A stretch of 64,000 nucleotides of DNA. Origin: Salvia splendens. Taxonomy: Eukaryota > Streptophyta > Magnoliopsida > Lamiales > Lamiaceae. This document shows, one piece after another, positions 33,271 to 46,218 of this stretch. The stretch covers positions 14,478,589-14,542,588 of the forward strand of contig NC_056052.1 in assembly GCF_004379255.2 (NCBI RefSeq). Reading direction: 5' to 3'. A program made the translations under genes and the position numbers. Each line of letters starts with the position of its first letter. Position 1 is the first letter of the stretch. The notes under the pieces were generated by a model. The model was given only the letters and a program-made list of their open reading frames with translations, made no database searches and was not told the origin of the DNA.

Positions 33271-36200
33271 ACAAGGCAGGGAATGATAAAACTGATGTAC
33301 AAGGTAGGAGCCCTGTGAGAGTACCTCCACCAAAAACCAAATCTAAGTGCAATGTCATTGCACGTGTGAATGTGTGTGCTAATGTATGGGAACCAGCCAT
33401 CGAAGTAATCCCAAACAGATCTCGCCAACGGACTCGACACAAACAAATGCTGAAACGACTCGACTGAAAAAGAAGAGACGCAACACAGACACTTGGAAGC
33501 GAGAGAGATACCGCGAGTCTGAACATAACACTCAATAGGGACCCTCTGGAGGAGGAGGCGCCAGATGAAGATAGAGATGGTCGGGGTCAGCCCATCATTC
33601 CAAACCATGCGAAGTCTGAAATGTCTAGGGGACCGTGTCCAGATGAGCTCCCAAGGTGAGGCCGTCGAGAACTCGCCATCACCAGTCAGGCTCTATTGCA
33701 TAGCATCCCGCCTGCCCGCCTCAATCGGAACAGCCCCGATAACGTCCAACACATACAAAGGGACACCATACAAAGCCAAATAATCATGCAATTTTTCAAC
33801 ATGCCAAGTATGATCACACCAAACCGAGAGACCTCAGCAACCGGAAGATCAGTCCTAGGCGACAATAGGTCCTAAGGGGGCGATCCCCGACCCACACATC
33901 GTCCCAGAAACTAATCCGCCCTTCACCGAGGGACCATCTAATGAGACCATGCACCTGACCCCTAATATCAGTGAGACGATGCCAGATAGGACTATCATGC
34001 GGAGAGTAAGGAGAAATAAAAGCACGACCAGCATGGAAACAACACTTGCGCATGGTGAACTGTGCCCATAAAGAATCTTGTGCGAGAAATCTCCACAAGA
34101 GCTTGATGCTGAAAGCTTTGACGAGCTCACGAAAACGACGGATGCCAAGGCCTCCCTCATCTAACGGAAAGCAAATCTTCTTCTTCCAGCTAACCCAATG
34201 AATCTTCCTCTGCTCCCCAACCGTGCCCCAAAAGAACCTGGCCATGATCTGCTCCAAATCCCTCATCCAGTACTCATACGGCTCCAGGACCTGGAAGATG
34301 TGAAGGGGGATAGTGACTAGGGTGCTCTTGATCAGAGCAAGGCGGCCTCCAAGAGAAAGATGTCTATGAGACCAGCTGTGAATCCGGTCCACCATCTTCT
34401 GTCTGATCTCTAAAAGGTAGTCGGCCTTCAGCCCCCCCTATAGATAGGCACTCCAAGGTATGTGAAAGAGAGGAGGCCCTGCTGGAATCCAATCACCTCT
34501 GCCACCTTAGCCGCCCAAGAGTCGAACTTCTGAAAGAGATAGATGTGACTCTTTCCCTTGTTCACCATCTGACCCGACACGGCAGAATAGTGCTCAAGGC
34601 AATGTACCAGCCTTTCCACGGACTGTCTGTGCGCCCTGAAAAAAATTGACAATGTCATGGCGCACGTCGAGCGCATCTATACGCCATGTCAGGATGTGTC
34701 CACAATCCTATACAAGCTCATCGAAAGATAGTCTGCTGCAAGCACAAACAACGAAGGCGATAACGGGTCTCCCTGGAGAAAAGGCCACTGCACTCGATCA
34801 TAGGCCTTTGCCATATCTAACTTTACAGCCAGATTAGGGGAGTTTGCCTTCGGAATGAGCGACCTACTGATATCATGAATCATTTCCTGGGCCAGGAGCA
34901 CATTATCGCTAAGCAAGCGACCCTTGACAAAACCGCTCTGGTTTGGCGCCATCGCTAGAGGAAGCAGCGGCGCCAAACGCGATGTGAAGATCTTGGTGAT
35001 GATCTTGTTGGTCACATTGCAAAGGCTAATCGGCCTGTACTCCGCCCAGGTCGCCGGGCTTGCCTTCTAACACAAGAGAATGATGGTCGTGGCTGTGAAG
35101 CTGCGGGGCATAGGCGTTCCTAAGAAGAAGTCCTCCACTGCTGCACCACCTCTACTCCCACGATGTCCCAACAGTGCTGGAAGAAAAGAGACGAGTAACC
35201 ATCCGGTCCTGAAGCGCTGTCCCCACTGATGCCAAAGACCACCGCTCTCACCTTATCTGAGTCGGGGACTGTACAAAGGTCGTCGCGGTCCACTGACTCT
35301 TGAAGACTACACAAGAGATCTAGGTCTGGCTACTCCAAGTACTCAACATCTGTCGTGAGTAGCTGCTGGAAGAAGCTAACCACCGACTATCTAATGTCCT
35401 CCTCTGACGTGAGAGTCTGGTCGCCTGCCTGAATGGCATGAATCTGTGACTTCACCCGCTTCTGTCGTACCCACTCATGGAAGAATTTGGAATTTCTTTC
35501 ACCTTCTGCCGCCATCTAATGGTAGCCTTCTGCTTCCTGAAATCCTCTTCCATCCTAGTGCGGAGAACATAAAGAGCGGTGCACCGGCTAAGCTCACTCC
35601 TATGGGCTCCTGTGGGTTCCCGTCGTAAGGCGCCTATGCAATGGTAACTGCATCCTCTGTCTTCCTCAGCCTGTTGAAGATGTTCCATCCTTTGAGGAAA
35701 CTCTCGACTCTGCTGAGTTTGAACTAAAGATTTAGCATACCGAAGAACCATGTGTCTGCCGCCCAGACTCTGGCGATCTCATCCCTGAAAGTGTGATGAC
35801 GAACCCACATATTCTGAAACCTAAAGGAAGGTCTCAGAATCTATGTAGTGAGCTGGCACCGCACAAGCAAGGGGGCATGATCTGAAGAGATCCTAGGCAA
35901 ATGAGTCACCCTAGTAGCTGCAAAGACGGTCGTCCAATGCTCCCCTAGAAGGACTCTATCTAATCTATTACAGAGCCCACTCCTCGTCCAGGTGAACTGT
36001 GGGCCATCGAAACCAAGGTCCAGAAGCTGGCAATTTGCGATGTCGTCATCGAAGTCCATCATTTCTCCGTGCATGTCTGTCGTGCTACCCTGTCTCTCCT
36101 CCCCAAGCAAGAAGATGTTGAAGTCTCCTCCAACAAGCCAGGGTACCCGTTAGTGGCTAAGGAGAGGTCCCTGAGCTTATTCCACAAATCATATCTCCTC

Positions 36201-36520
36201 TCCCTCGAGCACTTAGCGTACACTACGGAGAGATAGATTGAAAAAAGAATATAGCAGCAGTAACTCAGACATGTAGGACCTGCTCAGAGTCGTCAATAAC
36301 CTCGACCTACCAATCTCTGCGAGAGAAAATCTAAATCTTGTCATTTATGTTCGAACACCTAAACTGCAACCCAAAACGCCAAGTAAAGAAAGAAGGGTGG
36401 GGATCTGTCCGAGGCACAAGCACCGCGGCAAACAACACACTATACATGTCGACCATGTTCTTCAAAGTGCCTTGGGTAGTAGTGTTCGCTATCCCCTGCG
36501 AATTCACGATCATGAAGTGG
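33271..36520 (-). pseudogene. LINE-4 ORF2, heavily broken
   Basis: Recognisable pieces, right to left: endonuclease start (SAHFMIVNSQGIANTTTQG, 36331-36528), EN C-terminus (TWTRSGLCNRLDRVL, SDHAPLLV, 35841-36110), linker (35452-35751), RT fingers (SGDSASGPDGYSSLFFQ, 35120-35314; NQSGFVKGRLLSDNVLL, 34689-35015), RT thumb (33814-34395) and zinc-binding region (33255-33608). An internal deletion joins 'VQWPFL' directly to 'QGDPLSP', and the YADD segment is lost or scrambled near 34640-34690. There are many frameshifts and it is surely non-functional. Confidence 0.85.
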
Positions 36521-36535
36521 GCAGACATGGGAAAC

Positions 36536-37652
36536 TTAGTGAACTCCCGAGGCCGAAAGCCTCGCCCTCTTCGGTGTACACTCCGCGGGAGGGGAAGTGT
36601 GTCCTATGTACTGCACCGTTGGCTCTGTAAATCGAATCCACCTGGTCGGGGCATCTACCATCATAGTATCATGGTGGGCATCAACCTCCTCCTCATTGTC
36701 ATCTGAGGGGAAGTCCTCCAAGGCCCCGAACATGTTGTTGTCATGCAACACCATCGCTAGAGGACCGAACCCTAAGCCTAGTCTAAGTGAAGGTGAGAGC
36801 AATCTAGATCCCCGCTCACTCTCTGATGAGGACTCATTCGCCTCAGCTCCCCGCTGTCCCTCTCCGTCTGACACTGTCCTCGCCGAGCTGGCGGCTGTCC
36901 GTCTCTCGCTGCCTCTCGCGACTAGCAATGCTCTTCGTCTTCTTCTTCTTCTTAGGCGCAGCGAAACCCTCATCCTCTGCAACATGTGCACCTTCTGCGG
37001 CTGCTGAAGAAGATCCGGGATGTAAGACATAGCTAAGGGCAGTCTATCTAACCCTCATCTCCTGGTTGCGTCTCTCTTGGCGTGGTGGCTGTCTAGCTTC
37101 GGTGGAAGGCCTCTCTGTGGCCTGACTTACGGTAGGCCGCTGCCGTTGAGCTTGAGGCTGCTTACCAGCCGCAACACTCACAGCTGGAGGCTGCTCTACA
37201 TGACGCGACTCTCCCTCTCTGTTGGGAGTCGACCGGTTCTGTGGGGGTGGCCCGTGAGAATAATCCCTCTTAGGAGGCATAGGCCGCTTCCCAAAAGCAT
37301 AACGAGTCATCAACGAGTGGCCCACGTGCTTGCACTCCGAACAATATAATGGGATCTTATCCCATTTCACCTTCAATGTCCCCGCAATACTAATATCAAT
37401 CTCCTCTGGAATAGGCCGTGACAAATCTACTTCAACACAAATACGAGCAAAGGAAACACGAGATCTAGAAATAGTGGCACGATCAACTTGCACAGGCTTA
37501 CCAAGCATCTCGCCAATAGCAATCAAAGAGGACTCCTCAAATAAGTGCGCAGGTAAAGCAAGAATGTTACACCAAATAGCAACGATAGGAATCTCAAAAA
37601 AAGGATCAAAAGCATGGGTCCATTTAAGCAGACGCATAAGATGATGCTCAAC
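36536..37652 (-). pseudogene. LINE-4 ORF1, C-terminal part
   Basis: 37044-37660 carries the second half of the DUF4283-like domain (LLKWTHAFDPFFEIP) and the knuckle CSECKHVGHSLMTR, in which the last Cys of CCHC is replaced by Arg (LINE-1 has Cys). 36536-37030 is the C-terminal extension with NNMFGALEDFPSDD and VQYIGHTSPPAE, shared with LINE-1. The first codons of the open frame right of 37652 are LTR sequence and do not belong to the gene. The N-terminal part is at 49113-49765. Confidence 0.82.
37648..37652. repeat. Tekay-like element TSD, left (TCAAC)
   Basis: TCAAC is repeated at 49108-49112. Removal restores 'gatgctcaacatacca', as in LINE-1 at about 14213. Confidence 0.93.
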
Positions 37653-40559
37653 TGTCACGACCGCATTTCCTAAGGATAGGAAGCACGGAGAATCGTGACT
37701 AGTGGGGAAATTAAGAAGCAGGGAAGAAGGGGGTAGCAATCAAGGGAATACGAAATATCGATCAAAAGATGAAATTTCATTAATCAAACAACGTTCAAAT
37801 CCCGAAAATACATAATGTAAGTGACATAGTTTGAGAACTCAAAGGAAAGTAAAGAGATTCTTAAAAACGTAGAGTAGCAGAAGCAAATGAGAGTTTAGCT
37901 ACTACTATGTATGAAGACACAATAGTAACCGGAACAATTATTGAATATGTTTCTTGAATCATCGCTCAACATCCTCCGCCTCCCGACCTCGCTCAACCTG
38001 CACAAAGGGAAAACATATGCAGGGGCTGAGTACTTGATGCACCCAGTGAACTCATGCCCGAAATACAATTATCGCTAAGATATGTCAAGCCATCATAGAG
38101 TGAATCTCGGGTTTTACTTTAAAAAGGCCGAGAAACACCAAAATCATTCCTTAAAAAAAATAGTGTAGGCGCAGACAAACATCATCCTCCATCATATACC
38201 ATATCTGAACCATCTTGTGAAACGAGAATGTGGCCACAAACTCGATCACTGGACCGGCCGACCTAGGGGACGGCTCACGATCCCCATCAGTGCACTAGCC
38301 TAAGTAGGGCTTAGACCTTAGTTAGACCCGAATTCGTTAACATCAAAGTCTAGTAGAGTTTTATTCTAGTAGACAATCAGATAGGCAATTTCAAAACATA
38401 AAACACGGCATGACATACTATTTAAAAACCATCCTTATTACACCATAAACATACCAATTTAAAATAAAAGTTAAAGTAATAAAGCCCACCTCAAAAGCTC
38501 AGGATTTCCATAAATAGTTCCTCGTTTCGACATTTAGCGTGCGGTCGAACCACCATTTCGGAAAATACATAAAGTTCACATCAATTCTCGGTAACGAAGG
38601 TATTTAGAATGCATGCACTCTAATTAAAATCTTTTAATTCGTTTTCTCGGTTTTCATGCGTTTTCGATTATTCGGCGGCCGCCTAAGGCATCGTGTGCGA
38701 CGCCAGTCGGCCGCTTACGCTCGTTATTTCCTGCGTTGGCACCTCGTATTTTCCATGTTGTCGAAAATAATTTCTAAAAAAATTATTTAAGCGTATACTT
38801 TAATTATCGCAATTATTTATCGTTGAAAATATATTTTTTTACAATTAGGATAGAATTATTCATCCTTCAAAATCATTCCGGAAATTTAAATTAAATTTTC
38901 CCGCGATTAACTTAAATTATTCTTTACGATTGAGTTATCTGCCCACACCTTAATTATCTTCATCATTTCCTACTTCCAAATTAATTTAAAAGCCCCAAAA
39001 AGAAAGGCCCAACTTAAAAATTAAATCCTCCCCTAAATAAAATTTGGCCCAAAAAGTAAAGGCCCAAAACATTTTTTTAAAACAAGCCCCGTTATTTTAT
39101 CTCTCTCTATCTTACTCACTCCCCCAATTCGACTGAATCACAGAAACGAAGACTTTCCCCATCCTGCCGCTCGCTCCGGCTTACCGCCGCCGTCGGAGCT
39201 GCCGCCGGAGTCACCGGGAAGTCGCGAAGCCGCTGCTGTCTCACCGCGACGCCACTGCTGCTTCCACGGGGGAGAGAAGATGCTGCTGTTGCGCCGCCCG
39301 AGGGACTGCTGGTCGCCGACGACCGTCGCTGGAGTCGACGGACAGCGCTGGGGTCGCCACTGCCGCCGAGCCGTCGAGAACCGCCGCTGTCTGCCGCGGT
39401 CAGCCGCTGCCGGCAGTCTCCCCTTCCCCGAAACCACTCCGAACAACCCCGATTTAACCCGCAAGGTGTATTTTTATCATCAAGTTACGTTCTTTCGCGT
39501 GTTCGATTACGTTCGGCGAGCGTTCGATTAGTTTTAATTGTTGAATTGTTTGAGTTGGTCATGGAAATGAATTATGGAATGATGTAGGCAATATGTATAT
39601 ACAACAATTCATGCTTTATGGATGGAAGAGAGATTATATCTCAAATTGGTTTGGTTTTGGTGGTGAATGGACAAGATTGGTGAAAAATCCTCCTCCTGCT
39701 CCCTTTCTCGGCACTCTCGGCTCCCTCTCTCACTCTCACTGTTTTTTTTTCTTTTGTTTTGCTTGAAGTGTTGAAGTGGATGGGTGGGGAAAAGATAAAT
39801 AAGTTTAACACTTAAGTGACTCTTGATTTCTTTTGGAGTTACTGAGGGAAGATGAAAGGTGAAGAGAGTTGGAGGTGGAGAGCCTCCCTGGAACATTCGG
39901 CCGAGAGGTGGAAGGGAGAAGGAAGGAAGAAAAAATTTCTTGGGCTTGCTCCCATTTTCTTGGATAGATTTGGGCTCCAATTAATTGTGTTGTTGGGCTC
40001 AAGTTAATGTAAACCCATGGTAGAAATATTATTACTTGTTAGATTTTTAAATAACTAGGGTCCAAGCTATTTTGTAGATAGACAATTGGACTCTACTTAA
40101 ATTTGCAAAGCCCAAAATAAATTCATACTTTATATTTTCGTATTTTACTTCGATAATTAAAATTCATGGGTCTTTATTTAATTTTGTTAACTCGTTCTTC
40201 ACAAATAAAAATTAAAGTACGTTTAACGACACAACTTATATTTGGTGTTGTTCCAAATATAATTCCTTCAACCATTCCTCGATTTACGCACGTCGTCTTC
40301 CATAAGAAAATATTCATCTCCGCGTATTTCCTTCGTCATGCTAAATATAGCAATATCGTCGTCATTCCTTCAACGAGACCTTCAACATGTCTCCCAACGT
40401 TCATAATTAACTAAAAAAAAGTACGTCCCCTTTCACATTAAACACATAAAACATACTACTTCCCAAAACACATTTATCGAGGGGCATAATATTCGAAATA
40501 ATTTTATCAATTATTTCGTTACATAAATTAGATTCGTACTTAAAGGTACGGGTGTTACA
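37653..40559 (-). repeat. Tekay-like 3' LTR
   Basis: 2,907 bp. Contains a GCC-rich section (39160-39420) with open frames on both strands that I treat as non-coding leader, since the section also exists, diverged, in the left-edge LTR. Confidence 0.9.
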
Positions 40560-40577
40560 TTCTACCCACCTTAACAG
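40560..40577 (-). promoter_or_regulatory. Tekay-like polypurine tract
   Basis: The minus strand reads GTTAAGGTGGGTAGAA directly before the 3' LTR. Confidence 0.72.
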
Positions 40578-40594
40578 AAATTTCGTCCCGAAAT

Positions 40595-43500
40595 TTACTC
40601 ATTTCTAATGAACAACTCCGGGTATTTCTCTTTCATTTTATCCTCCAGTTTCCAAGTAGCCTCCTCGTGACCATGGTGTTTCCAAAGTACTTTCACGGAC
40701 GCGATCGACTTATTTCTCAATTCTTGCACTTTCTTGTCTAGAATAGCTTCGGGCTTCTCCTCATAACTCAAGTCGGGATTCAAAATCATTTCCTCCTAAT
40801 GAACCACGTGTTTGGGATCGAACACGTACTTTCGTAATTGTGACACATGGAAAACATTATGCACAGTCCCAAAACTCGGTGGTAGTGCCAACCTATACGC
40901 TACGGGTCCCACCTTCTCAAGAATTTCATAAGGCCCTACGTATCGTGGCTTCAACTTCCCCTTTACACCAAACCTTGTTATCCCCTTCGACGGAGATACT
41001 TTCAAGAACACCTTATCTCCCGTATTGAACTGTAAATCTGTACGCCGGACATCAGCATACGACTTCTGTCGGTCTTGAGCTTCCTTTATCCTTCGTCGAA
41101 TTTGTCGCACGATCTCAATCATTTCTTCGACCGAATCTGGCCCGAGTATTCTTCTCTCACCAACCTCATCCCAGTAGAGTGGTGATCTACACTTCCTCCC
41201 ATACAATGCCTCATATGGGGCCATATTTATTGTCGTCTGGAAACTGTTGTTATAGGCAAACTCGATCAATGGTAGTACAACTTCCTAATTTTCTCCTCTG
41301 TCGAGAACCACGGCTCTCAACATGTCCTCAAGAGTTTGAATCGTTCTCTCGGACTGTCCATCGGTTTGTGGATGGAAAGTAGTACTAAAATTCAGTCGAG
41401 TACCAAGCTCTCTTTGTAGTCTTATCCAAAATCTTGAAGTAAACCTGGTGTCTCGGTCTGACGTGATTGTCACTGGCACTCCGTGTAGTCGAATGATTTC
41501 TTTCACATAAATCCGGGCTAGTTTGTCGGATCCATGAGTTATAGGGATAGGTATAAAATGCGCACTCTTGGTGAGGCGGTCTATGATTACCCAAATGGCT
41601 GTATTCCCTTGCCGGGTCTTTGGTAAACCCGTCACGAAATCCATGGCGATATGTTCCCATTTCCACTCCGGAATTTCCAACGGTTGCAGCTTCCCATAGG
41701 GTCGTTGATGTAAAGCTTTTACTTGTTGACACGCCAAGCATTTCTCCACAAACGAAGTTATGTCCCTCTTCATTCCATCCCACCAGAATGATCCCTTCAA
41801 GCCCTGGTACATCTCTGTACTTCCAGGATGAACGGTGTATGGAGTCTCGTGTGCCTCGGTCAAAATTTCATTTCGAAGTCCTTCGTCGCTCGGCACACAA
41901 AGTCTCCCTTCGTAAGTGAGGGCATTATCAGCCTCCTCACGAAATTTCTCTTGCTCGCCCTTCCTCACCTTCAGTCGAACTTTCTCCAAATTTTCATCAT
42001 TGCGTTGACCCTCTCTTATCCTTGTTCACAGATCGGGTACAACTACCAAGGTGGCGATCTTTCCTTTCACGGTCTCCGGGGCTCTCACTACTTCCAATCG
42101 CATCTTGCTGAATTCGTGAATCAACTCCGCTTCCTGAGTGAGAAAGGTAGCCAATTGTGGTTGGGCTTTCCGGCTCAATGCATCTGCAACTACGTTTGCT
42201 TTGCTAGGATGGTAGTTAATACCACAGTCATAATCCTTGACTAGCTCGAGCCATCTGCGTTGCCTTATGTTCAAGTCTTTCTGTTCAAAGAAGTATTTCA
42301 GACTCTTGTGATCGGTAAAATCTCACACCGAACTCCGTAGAGATGGTGCCTCCAAATCTTTAATGCATGCACAACGGCTGCTAATTCCAGGTCATGAGTA
42401 GGGTAGTTCAGCTCGTGTGGCCTCAACTGACGTGAAGCATAGGAAATCACCTTACCGTTCTGCATCAAAACACATCCAAGTCCAGCCTTAGATGCGTCAG
42501 TGTAAACCACATAGTCTACTCCCGATTCCGGCACGGCCAGAATAGGTGCGGTGGTCAACTTCTCCTTCAACAACTGGAAACTAGCTTCACACTCCGGTGT
42601 CCAATTGACCTTGGTCCCCTTCTTCAGTTGTTGAGTCATCGGCCTTGCGATTTTTGAAAATCCTTCAATAAATCTCCGGTAGTATCCTGCCAGTCCCAGG
42701 AAACTCCGAATCTCATTTGGGGTCTTTGGCGCCTTCCACTGTTGTACGGCCTCCACCTTTGCGGGGTCAACTCGAATTCCTTCGGCCGTCACAATATGCT
42801 CCAGAAAATTTACTTCCCTTAGCCAGAAATCACACTTACTGAACTTGGTGTACAACTTCTCCGTTCTCAGTGTCTCTAGTATGATCCTTAGGTGCTTCTC
42901 ATGCTCTTTTTCGTTCTTCGAGTAAACCAGCACATCATCTATGAACACCAGGATGAACTTGTCCAAGTATGGGTGGAATACTCGATTCATTAAGTCCATA
43001 AATACTGCAAGTGCATTTGTCAGTCCAAACGGCATTACTACAAACTCATAATGCCCATACCTCGTTCGGAACGCCGTCTTGGGTATGTCTTCTCTTCGTA
43101 CCCTCAGCTGGTGATATCCTGACCTTAAATCCATTTTTGAAAATACCCCTGCTCCCCTGAGTTGGTCGAACAGGTCATCTATTCTCGGCAGAGGATACTT
43201 GTTCTTGAGAGTTAATTTGTTCAATTCCCGATAGTCTATGCACATTCTCAGTGTCTCGTCTTTCTTCTTCACAAACAGCACAGGTGCTCCCCACGGCGAT
43301 ACGCTGGGTCTTATAAAACCCAAGTCCAGTAGTTCTTGTAGCTGGATTTTGAGTTCTTCCAACTCTTTCGGTGCCTTCCTATAAGGTGCTTTCGATACAG
43401 GTGCGGCTCCTGGTTCCAGATCGATAGTAAACTCCAACAGTCGGTCAGGCGGAGGTCCTGGTAACGCGTCAGGAAACACGTCGGGGAACTCACGTACTAC

Positions 43501-44265
43501 CGCCACATCTTCAACTTTTCTTTCTTTCTTGTCATGTCCTTGTAGGTAAACGAGATAGGCAGGATGCCCCTTTCTAATCATCGTAGTTACTTGAAGTGCC
43601 GATACCACGCAAGTCCGCTGATTCATCGAAATCCCGTGGAAGGTAGAGGGCTCCATCCCCGGGGTTTGTAACGAGATTTGCCTCTTTTGGCATCGAATAG
43701 TGGCATAGTTTTCAGCTAGCCAGTCCATCCCCAGAATAATGTCAACGTTATCCATTGACATAACATGTAGGTTGTGAGCCGTTAAGCTAAGTTCCCCCAC
43801 CATGCATTCTATGTTCGAGCAAGATTGTGAAATGTCTATAAGGCCTCCTACCGGTGAGTTCACGTTCATCTTATGTTCAAGTTCATCAACAGGAAGTCTT
43901 AAAGCATTTACGCAGGAGTGTGATATAAAGGAGTGCGACGCACCCGTATCAAACAGAACAGCAACAGGCATGTCAAGTAATGTCCCCATACCTGCCAGAT
44001 TATCCTGTTTTTGATCTCCCTGTGCGGCTTTAGCTTGCTTGCGTCCCAAGGCATAGGCCATAGCTTGAGTGGGATATGGTAGGCGACGCTGCTGCGACTG
44101 CTGAGGTGGTGTAGGATTCCCTCGAGGCCCATTCGGTGTTTCCCCAACTCCAGTGTTATTGTTGTTCGGGCACTCTTTGGCGAAGTGTCCAACTCCACCA
44201 CACTTGTAGCACACGTTTGTCCCGACTCTGCATTCCCCATGTGATTCTTCTGACATTTGGCGCAA
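40595..44265 (-). pseudogene. Tekay-like pol: protease, RT, RNase H, integrase, chromodomain (broken)
   Basis: 42298-44265 holds the Gag knuckle [14 protein letters not shown], the protease [13 protein letters not shown] with [24 protein letters not shown] and catalytic FIDDVLVYS, then RNase H with [16 protein letters not shown] one-base shift near 42310 (before 'FTDHKSL') changes frame. The rest is one frame with stops at 42026, 41285 and 40796: tether, the H2C2 integrase finger (CLACQQVK), the core MDFVTGLP, TSDRDTRF and HPQTDGQSERTIQ, the GPYEILEKVGPVAYRL segment and, after the last stop, the chromodomain (SVKVLWKHHGHEEATWK). In chromoviruses that domain steers insertion to modified chromatin. 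Confidence 0.93.
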
Positions 44266-45111
44266 GGAGGTGCTCTCTGATGGTACTCTCCGCTTTGGTA
44301 TGGAGTAGTTTGTTTTCCTTTTCCCCGGGCAGAGTTTGGGGTACCTTGGAACCTCTTGTTGTCAAAGGGTTTGCGGTTCCCGTCCCACTTTCTTTTGTCT
44401 CAAAAATTCTGCTGTGGGTGGCGTCGGTGGTGTTGGAGTAGTGGGTGTAACGGTCTTTTCCCGTGGCATTACTTCCTCCACGTCCAGTGCACGAGACAAC
44501 GACTCGGCATACGAGAGCCTTCCACGGCATGCTAAAGCCATCCTGATTTCGTGCCTCAGACCGGTACAAAACTTTTCCGCCATCTTCTCGTCAGTATTTA
44601 CCTGCTCTGGTGCATATCGAGACATATCGCATAGGGCACGGTCATATTCCGTCACTGTCATCCGCCCTTGCTTCAGATTGTAGAGCTCGGCCTCCTTAGC
44701 CTTGCGGTAATTCCTCGGAATATATTTGTCATACAGTTCCTCCTTGAAGTCTTCCCACGTCAGGGCGTCTAGTTGTTTCTGCGTTATCGTTCGCTGCTTG
44801 GTCTCCCACTAAAACTCCGCGGACCCGGTAAGCTGGTAGGTCACGCACGATAGGCGCTCCTGATCGGTGCACCTTAAGAACTTGAAGATGCGTTCTATGG
44901 CCCGAATCCAGGTCACAGCCTTGGCCGGATCTCCCATTCCATCGAATACGGGAGGACGTTCCTTCGGAAACTCCTTCTCAATATTTCGTTCCGGCTGTGA
45001 CGGTGGTGGAGGTGGTGGTGGTGGTGGTGGTTGTCCTTCAGGGCCCACACTACTTTGGGTCTCGTTGCTTGCCTCATTCTCGTGATGAACGGCTGCACGT
45101 CGGGGAGGCAT
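44266..45111 (-). pseudogene. Tekay-like gag (broken)
   Basis: ATG at 45109-45111 (MPPRRAAVHHENEAS), then a proline run encoded by a CCN repeat, then the Retrotrans_gag domain (FDGMGDPAKAVTWIRAIERIF, YNLKQGRMTVTEYDRAL, KFCTGLRHEIRMALA). TGG-to-TAG stop at 44809-44811. Two compensating one-base indels (extra base near 44368, missing base in the G run near 44238) put the linker between them in a wrong frame with a stop at 44362. Gag packages the element RNA. Confidence 0.88.
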
Positions 45112-46203
45112 TCTGTTCAACACACGTGTTAGTACAAAAGTCCGAATTTACCATCACCACACCACACCACACCACACAACCTTTCCAAAAGCGATTTCAC
45201 AAGTTTTCTCATACATAACAAGGTAAAACGAGCACAACGGTAAAACAACGGGAATTTTATTAACTTAAAACAAAACAAGTACTTGTTTCCACAAGGTCTT
45301 TGCAACAAGGAATACTAAAACTTCAAAGAAAACATTACACAGTTCGTCAAAACAAAAACATTCGAAAGCTAACAAAACAGAAAGAGAACACTACTCCTCG
45401 GAAGCTCTCTCAATGTTCACCCCTCCCTCGCTTTTGACTTCAATCTCCCTTTCAAGGGGCTCTTCCTCGGGGTCATCCTTTTCCTCCATGGGATCCTCCT
45501 CGTCTTCAAGAGGTTCTTCCTCATCCTCAAGGGGTTCTTCTTCATCTTCAAGAGGATCTTCCTCCTCTTCCTCATGTTCTCCCTCACATAAGTAGCTACG
45601 TCGATATGCTTATCGACTACAAGGACTTCCGTCGCGGGAGGTGCGGAGGTACGCATTTCAAGCCTCCTCCTCTTAAGGAAGTTTGGTTACGGCGTCTCAC
45701 CCTCATACCGACCCTCGATGTAGGAGTTGCGACTCGATGAGGATGCCTCCCTCCTAGGTGGGGCATAGGGTGGTGGTCCGTCACGAGCATCGTTAGGTTA
45801 TCATCTAAGGATAGATGTTTCGTATTTTATAAACGTAGTAAATTGCAATTTCGTCAATCTTTCGATCCAGCGTTAGTCGCGCTTCACAAGGTTATCCTTG
45901 TCCCGTCATCTCATCATCCCTTGGAATTTGCTATTTTCTACGCCTCATTCGTTCCATCAATTCACATATCGTCTTTAAGCGAAAGAAGTTCGCGCGTATG
46001 ACTAGCATACATCTAAGGCCCTTGATGTCATATCCCATTCTTCATCACATCCAACATGCCTTATCCAAAACATTTTACCTTCTTTCTTGTTGAGCGCGGC
46101 GAGACGGAATGTTGAGCCTTCAATGAATACTCTTTTAGTCTAGCGAAACGAGTCTAGACTAGATTGAATAAAAGACTCTCGGTCCAGAGCGGAAGGAAAA
46201 ATT
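45112..46203 (-). other. Tekay-like 5' leader with an acidic 21-bp repeat, no certain gene
   Basis: Between PBS and gag. One frame reads a run of Glu/Asp-Pro-Leu repeats at 45490-45575, another reads a Lys/Arg-rich frame (45417-45656). Neither resembles a known protein and neither joins gag. Otherwise nothing is recognised. Confidence 0.55.
45491..45574. repeat. 21-bp tandem repeat, four units
   Basis: Units ggatcctcctcgtcttcaaga, then two ggttcttc(c/t)tcatc-type units, then ggatcttcctcctcttcctca. The period is exactly 21, so it keeps frame (EEEPLED-type on the minus strand). Confidence 0.8.
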
Positions 46204-46215
46204 GCTCTGATACCA
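46204..46215 (-). promoter_or_regulatory. Tekay-like primer binding site (tRNA-iMet type)
   Basis: The minus strand is TGGTATCAGAGC, three bases inside the 5' LTR that begins at 46219. Confidence 0.92.
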
Positions 46216-46218
46216 TTC

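Larger units (their letters stand above)
33271..37652 (-). mobile_element. LINE-4, 3' part (interrupted by the Tekay-like element)
   Basis: The same L1 subfamily as LINE-1. It lacks its 3' end: the sequence starts inside the region between the zinc-binding segment and RNase H with no tail or TSD, so a deletion or recombination with the satellite removed the RNase H and 3' UTR. It runs through ORF2 and ORF1 to 37652, where the Tekay-like element interrupts ORF1. It continues at 49113. Confidence 0.87.

Noticed and set aside
37044..37739. 231-codon frame read as one gene
   Set aside because: Its first 25-30 codons are LTR sequence joined to LINE ORF1 by the Tekay-like insertion. It is a chimera of two elements.
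41827..42244. Plus-strand frame of 138 codons
   Set aside because: It is the antisense shadow of the Tekay-like pol.
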